From Pseudomonadota bacterium (GTDB taxonomy: Bacteria > Pseudomonadota > Alphaproteobacteria > Rhizobiales > Hyphomicrobiaceae): 10,898 nt of DNA. Made by a program: the position numbers and the translations under genes. The DNA lies in contig JAEZBU010000302.1 in assembly GCA_023426855.1 (NCBI GenBank), positions 1-10,898 of the forward strand, read 5' to 3'. The notes beneath the pieces are model-generated. The model was given only the letters and a program-made list of their open reading frames with translations, was not told where the DNA came from and made no database searches. Below are positions 7,626 to 10,898 of this stretch, piece by piece (positions within the stretch are counted from its first letter, which is position 1; each line of letters starts with the position of its first letter).

Positions 7626-7652
7626 CATCGATCCGGTGCGCACCGGATCATG
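7626..7652 (-). promoter_or_regulatory. Perfect 20-bp palindrome in the leader of the poly-Asp gene
   Basis: GATCCGGTGC followed directly by its reverse complement spans 7630-7649. In the minus-strand RNA it can fold into an 8-pair stem with a GCGC loop, extended by three pairs past a bulged G (7652-7650 with 7628-7626). It ends about 8 bases before the AGGGAG ribosome-binding site. It could be a protein operator, an RNA hairpin controlling translation, or a copy of a short Hyphomicrobiales intergenic palindromic repeat. Confidence 0.6.
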
Positions 7653-7781
7653 GCAGGGAGAACGGCAGCAGCAGGCCGCTATTCCGTAGCGCTGGTTGAA
7701 TAAAGTGCCTATTTGCCAGGGAATAGAATGGGCTTGAAATCGTTGATGGCCAGGAAACCGCGTTATCTGAAGGTGTGACCG

Positions 7782-8192
7782 ATGCTGGACCGGCGCGAGC
7801 CCCGGGCATCTCCGATGAGCGACACGCAGATCATCTACGATGGCGCGTGCCCGTTCTGCACGCGGTACGCGCGGCTGTCGCGATTGCGCGAGGCCGTGGG
7901 GCCGGTCACGCTGATCGATGCGCGTCAGGGCGGGCCTGTGGTCGAGGCCGTGCAGGCTGCCGGCTACGATCTCGATGAAGGCATGGTGCTCAAGTATGCG
8001 GGCAGGCTCTATCACGGCGCCGATTGCCTCAACATGATCGCGCTGCTGTCGAGCCGTTCAGGCGTGGCCAATCGCGCGATGAGTGCGCTGTTCCGTTATC
8101 CGACACTGGCACGCGTGTCGTATCCGGTGCTGCGGGTGATGCGCAACCTGGCGCTGCGCCTGCTTGGGCACCGCCAGATCAGCGAGTCCTGA
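7782..8192 (+). CDS. DCC-family (DUF393/YuxK-like) thiol-disulfide oxidoreductase
   Basis: This 136-residue protein of the DCC family, a thioredoxin-like group named for its DxxCxxC motif, shows the motif as D20-G-A-C23-P-F-C26 after a strand (IIYDGACPFC). Later strand VTLIDARQ and the GMVLKYAGRLYHGADCLN region, with hydrophobic helices after it, also fit. No signal peptide is visible, so the active site is probably cytoplasmic. The start at 7782 has GAAGG about 8-9 bases upstream; ATG 7815 (MSDTQ) would suit the family length but lacks a good ribosome-binding site. Its stop lies 6 bases from the stop of the convergent carboxylase-like gene. DCC proteins are known to occur beside or fused to HTTM/carboxylase-like membrane proteins, which supports a joint role in redox chemistry. 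Confidence 0.85.
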   Translation: MLDRREPRASPMSDTQIIYDGACPFCTRYARLSRLREAVGPVTLIDARQGGPVVEAVQAAGYDLDEGMVLKYAGRLYHGADCLNMIALLSSRSGVANRAMSALFRYPTLARVSYPVLRVMRNLALRLLGHRQISES

Positions 8193-8198
8193 TCGCCA

Positions 8199-9716
8199 TT
8201 ATTGCGTCGCCACCCCGCTGGGTGCGGATTCGGTGATCGGCTGCGACGCGGCCACGCGCTCCAGCGTGTCATCGATGTCGTCGAACCAGCGTTGATCGCG
8301 CGGCGGCAGCGGGCCATCGAGCGGCATGATCCAGTCGGATGATCGCCAGGTGAAGCCGATCTTGGTCAGGTCGCGTGCCGGATCGATCAGCGGCTGCGAG
8401 GGACGGCCGTTCAGCGAAGCCGCAGTCAGCGCCCGCACTTCCGTATTTTCGATGCCATGCCGACTGGCCCACACGTCCTGCAGATGGTGCGCGAACAGGC
8501 GGATCATTTCGGGCCGGGTGGACATCTTGCGCATCTGCCGCTCGTCGAGAAACTCTTCCGGCTCGACCTGCCATGTCCTGTCCGTAGCCGGATCGCGGAC
8601 GACGAAGCGCGTCACGCCATCCTTGCTGCGCAACATCATCTGCCAGGAAAACAGGTGCCCTTGTTCGTGCCAGCTCACGAAATCCGGATATGCAAGGAAC
8701 CGCAGCGGGATCAGAGCCTGCGATGCGATCCAGACGGTCACGAAGCTCGTTACGGCGAAGCGCACCGGCCATGCGGGAAGCGGGGCGGCGATCTGCTGGC
8801 GTGGCGCATTGATCGGGTTCACCCGCTGAAACAGCCCCATCGCCCGCCGCCAGATCTGCCGCGGCCAATCGGGCGGAAAGAACAGCAGCGTCGCGGCCAT
8901 CGTGAACCAGGGAAAGATGCCGATATTCCACAGCAGCGCGTTGAGCAGGTGGAATACGCAGTAGGCCACGAACACATAGATCCGCGTTGCCGGCATCAGC
9001 AGCAGCGGAGCGCCGACGATGTGCAGCGCCACCGAGCCGTAGGTCGCAAGCCAGACGATCGCATCGTTGAGCAATAGCGGGCCGAGCAGCGGAAGGTGCG
9101 CATTGCCGGCCAGCCATTCGCGCAGCGGTTCGCCCTGCAGCCAGTCGCGGTCGATCTTCATCAGCCCCGCGTACAGGTACATGATCTCGACTTGCGCGCA
9201 CAGGATCAGCAGCGTCCAGGCCGGGATGTGCGGCGATCGTTTTGTTCTGCTGATCAGGGCGTCGACGGACCAGATGCGCGCGGCCGGCACGAACATCATC
9301 AGGAAGGCGATCAGCGCCACCAGATAGAAATGGTTCAGATAGCGCGCCTGATCGAGCAGGAACACATAGCTGAAACCGAGGAACAGCAGCACGATTGCCG
9401 CGCGGTAGAACAAGCCGATGGTGACGAGAATAGCGAGGATGCCGAGGCCGGCGAAATGCCAATGCATGCCGGAGCCGGGCCACGGCTTGATCCACGCGAA
9501 ACCGGGATAGCTGAAGAAGAACATGGGTTCGATGTAATACCGATCGATCCAGCCGTAAGCGAAATAGCGGCCGACCTCCCACACCATGATGAGGCCGAAC
9601 AGGATGCGGAACACCGCAATCGACGCCGGGTCGATCGGCGCGAACAGCCGCGATTGGATCGCCCAGCCTGTCGTGCCCTGCGCAACTGGTCCGGTGGGTG
9701 CAGTGACTGCCAGCAT
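8199..9716 (-). CDS. HTTM / vitamin K-dependent gamma-carboxylase-like membrane protein
   Basis: This 505-residue multispanning protein resembles animal gamma-glutamyl carboxylase (GGCX) well beyond the shared HTTM domain. Visible counterparts are: YLNHFYL (N128-H129, at the GGCX His160 position), IWSVDAL, HIPAW, and AGLMKIDRDW with K187 at the catalytic Lys218 position. FHLLN, the FFPPDWPR segment, FSWQMMLRSK (W358; GGCX WDMMVHS) and SLNGRPSQPLIDPARDL also correspond. Hydrophobic helices cover roughly residues 30-340 and a soluble C-terminal domain follows. GGCX carboxylates Glu using reduced vitamin K and CO2. Whether this protein carboxylates, only epoxidises a quinone, or does something else is unknown. 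The GGCX His404 position appears to be Arg (R363). The start ATG has GGAGG five bases upstream. It is divergent from the ECF sigma gene. Confidence 0.85.
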   Translation of the reverse strand: MLAVTAPTGPVAQGTTGWAIQSRLFAPIDPASIAVFRILFGLIMVWEVGRYFAYGWIDRYYIEPMFFFSYPGFAWIKPWPGSGMHWHFAGLGILAILVTIGLFYRAAIVLLFLGFSYVFLLDQARYLNHFYLVALIAFLMMFVPAARIWSVDALISRTKRSPHIPAWTLLILCAQVEIMYLYAGLMKIDRDWLQGEPLREWLAGNAHLPLLGPLLLNDAIVWLATYGSVALHIVGAPLLLMPATRIYVFVAYCVFHLLNALLWNIGIFPWFTMAATLLFFPPDWPRQIWRRAMGLFQRVNPINAPRQQIAAPLPAWPVRFAVTSFVTVWIASQALIPLRFLAYPDFVSWHEQGHLFSWQMMLRSKDGVTRFVVRDPATDRTWQVEPEEFLDERQMRKMSTRPEMIRLFAHHLQDVWASRHGIENTEVRALTAASLNGRPSQPLIDPARDLTKIGFTWRSSDWIMPLDGPLPPRDQRWFDDIDDTLERVAASQPITESAPSGVATQ

Positions 9717-9931
9717 GCGGCCTCCGTCAGCGAACGATGTATAACCTCGGTCGTCTCCTCAACGCACCTGCCGTGGCTTTATTCCCGGCAACGAACGCGA
9801 CGCCGCAACAAATCGCGCACCGGCCGTAACTTGAACCGCCGCATCGCCGTGATAGAAAAATCGCCGGTCGGCTGGAATAGACGCGCGCCTGCGCCGTTCT
9901 CCTGTCATTGCTGGTGTATCAAGGGGCCGAG
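9717..9931. promoter_or_regulatory. Divergent control region between carboxylase-like and ECF sigma genes
   Basis: This 215-bp region must carry both start signals. GTAACTTGAAC at 9826-9836 is the best -35-like element for an autoregulated ECF promoter, about 105 bases before the sigma start, but a partner -10 is not clear. On the minus strand a TATACA (9742-9737) lies shortly before the carboxylase-like start, with no well-spaced -35. Both calls are tentative. Confidence 0.25.
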
Positions 9932-10468
9932 ATGGCAGGCGCGGATCTCCGCTTCGACATGATATCGCTGCTGCCGCGATTGCGGCTGTTTGCCTATTCG
10001 CTGACCCGGTCGGCAGCCGACGCCGACGATCTTGTCCAGAGCACTTGCGAGCGCGCCCTGAAGGCCAGCGATACGTTCGCGCCCGGCACGCGGCTCGATA
10101 GCTGGATGTTCAAGATCATGCGCAATCATTGGATCGATCACACACGTCGCCGTCGTTCCGAGGGAAACGTGGTGCATCTGTCCGGCGAGGAAGTCGTGCC
10201 GGGCGAGGACGGCCGCGACGTCATCGAAGCGCGCGATGAAATGGCGGCGGTCGATCGGATTATCCTCACACTGCCCGAGGAACAGCGCTCGGTGCTGGTT
10301 CTGGTGTGCATCGAGGAGCTGAGCTATCGCGACGCCGCCGCGGTGCTGGATGTGCCGATCGGCACCGTCATGAGCCGGCTGTCGCGTGCCCGCCAGCACC
10401 TGGCGAAGGCGCTGGCGGAGCCGGGCGCCCAGGCGGCGCAGCCGAAAGCAACAGGTGGCCGGTCATGA
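9932..10468 (+). CDS. ECF-family RNA polymerase sigma factor
   Basis: This 178-residue sigma-70-family factor of the extracytoplasmic-function type directs RNA polymerase to a small set of envelope or stress promoters. Region 2 lies at about residues 14-75 (RLRLFAYSLTRSAADADDLV, then SWMFKIMRNHWIDHTRRRR). Region 4 with its helix-turn-helix lies at about 112-160 (LPEEQRSVLVLVCIEELSYR, GTVMSRLSRARQHL). The start ATG at 9932 has AAGGGG five bases upstream; a TTG at 9908 would add eight residues but has no such site. The stop overlaps the ATG of the next gene (ATGA), so the two are translationally coupled, the normal layout for a sigma and its anti-sigma. The target genes are not known; the neighbouring secreted and membrane genes are natural candidates. 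Confidence 0.92.
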   Translation: MAGADLRFDMISLLPRLRLFAYSLTRSAADADDLVQSTCERALKASDTFAPGTRLDSWMFKIMRNHWIDHTRRRRSEGNVVHLSGEEVVPGEDGRDVIEARDEMAAVDRIILTLPEEQRSVLVLVCIEELSYRDAAAVLDVPIGTVMSRLSRARQHLAKALAEPGAQAAQPKATGGRS

Positions 10469-10898
10469 CACACGCACCCGTGAGCGACGATATGCTGATG
10501 GCTTATGCCGATGGCGAACTGGATGCCGCGCAAGCCGAGGAGATCCGGCGCGCTATCGCGAACAATACTGCGCTGGCGGCGAAGCTGGCCGAGTTCGAGG
10601 CGACGCGCCGTCTCGCCCGCGATGCGTTCGCCGGCATCAAGGAGCAGCCGATACCGCCGGAACTGGTGCAGACTGTGCTGACGCATGAGCCGCCGAAGCC
10701 GGAACAGCGGCGCTCGCCGTTCATGACGCAATTCATGCCGCTTGCCGCCTCCCTGGCCATGGTCGCCGGCGCGATCGGGTACGTGGTCGGCACGCGCAGT
10801 GCCGGTACGTCGCTGCTCGGTGCGGATAACGCCGTGGCGGCCGCGCTCGAATCCAGCGACAGCGGCGCCGTGTTCGATGTCGATGGCGGACGCCGGAT
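10465..10898 (+). CDS. Membrane anti-sigma factor, C-terminus cut by window edge
   Basis: The first 144 residues of a single-pass anti-sigma factor start at the ATG overlapping the sigma stop. The cytoplasmic part has the typical opening of this group (DDMLMAYADGELDAAQAEEI, residues 9-28), which would hold the sigma factor inactive. It lacks the His/Cys residues of zinc-binding anti-sigma domains. A transmembrane helix lies at about residues 91-109 (MPLAASLAMVAGAIGYVVG). The part beyond it is periplasmic and continues past the window. Signal sensing by the periplasmic part is the usual model for such proteins. The signal here is unknown. Confidence 0.85.
   Translation, partial: MTHAPVSDDMLMAYADGELDAAQAEEIRRAIANNTALAAKLAEFEATRRLARDAFAGIKEQPIPPELVQTVLTHEPPKPEQRRSPFMTQFMPLAASLAMVAGAIGYVVGTRSAGTSLLGADNAVAAALESSDSGAVFDVDGGRR

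Noticed and set aside
7696..7729. TTGAAT and TAGAAT as a promoter for the DCC gene
   Set aside because: The hexamers are 22 bases apart, too far for a standard housekeeping promoter.
8269..9582. Long alternative minus-strand frame inside the carboxylase-like gene
   Set aside because: Arg/Ala-rich translation with no family motifs; the other frame carries all the GGCX-like motifs and a Shine-Dalgarno.

Overview
The window is GC-rich DNA from what looks like an alphaproteobacterium. A Hyphomicrobiales/Bradyrhizobiaceae-like host is my inference from codon usage, gene style and an ECF sigma/anti-sigma pair with no zinc motif; no sequence search was possible. It holds no RNA genes, insertion sequences or CRISPR arrays that I can see. 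Both ends cut through genes.

Left part (1-5478), metabolism and transport. A minus-strand gene running off the left edge encodes a long cobalamin-dependent enzyme: a mutase/methyltransferase-like catalytic part followed by a B12-binding domain with a DxHxxG motif. Divergent from it is an SLC13/DASS-type permease with two TrkA_C domains. The permease frame is broken in the middle by one extra base in an AAAA run, so it appears as two overlapping reading frames (1729-2676 and 2660-3514). Convergent to it is a 622-residue IlvD/Edd-family dehydratase (minus strand) with all three Fe-S cysteines and a clear intrinsic terminator.

Right part (5926-10898), an unusual envelope/secretion cluster. A secreted subtilisin-like protease (complete Asp/His/Asn/Ser catalytic set) carries 14 consecutive aspartates at its predicted mature N-terminus. 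Facing it is a 116-residue secreted protein with three poly-Asp blocks alternating with Arg-rich stretches; both proteins contain poly-Asp followed by N-R-R-x-R-R. Next come a DCC-family thiol oxidoreductase (DGxCPFC) and, convergent 6 bases away, a 505-residue membrane protein that resembles vitamin K-dependent gamma-glutamyl carboxylase over most of its length, including the catalytic lysine and histidine positions. Divergent from that is an ECF sigma factor overlapping by 4 bases with a membrane anti-sigma factor cut by the right edge.

The working idea for the right part is a stress-regulated envelope system in which acidic secreted peptides, a protease, a thiol oxidoreductase and a carboxylase-like membrane enzyme act together. 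The individual families are read from sequence. The functional link between them is inference from proximity and from the shared poly-Asp motif.
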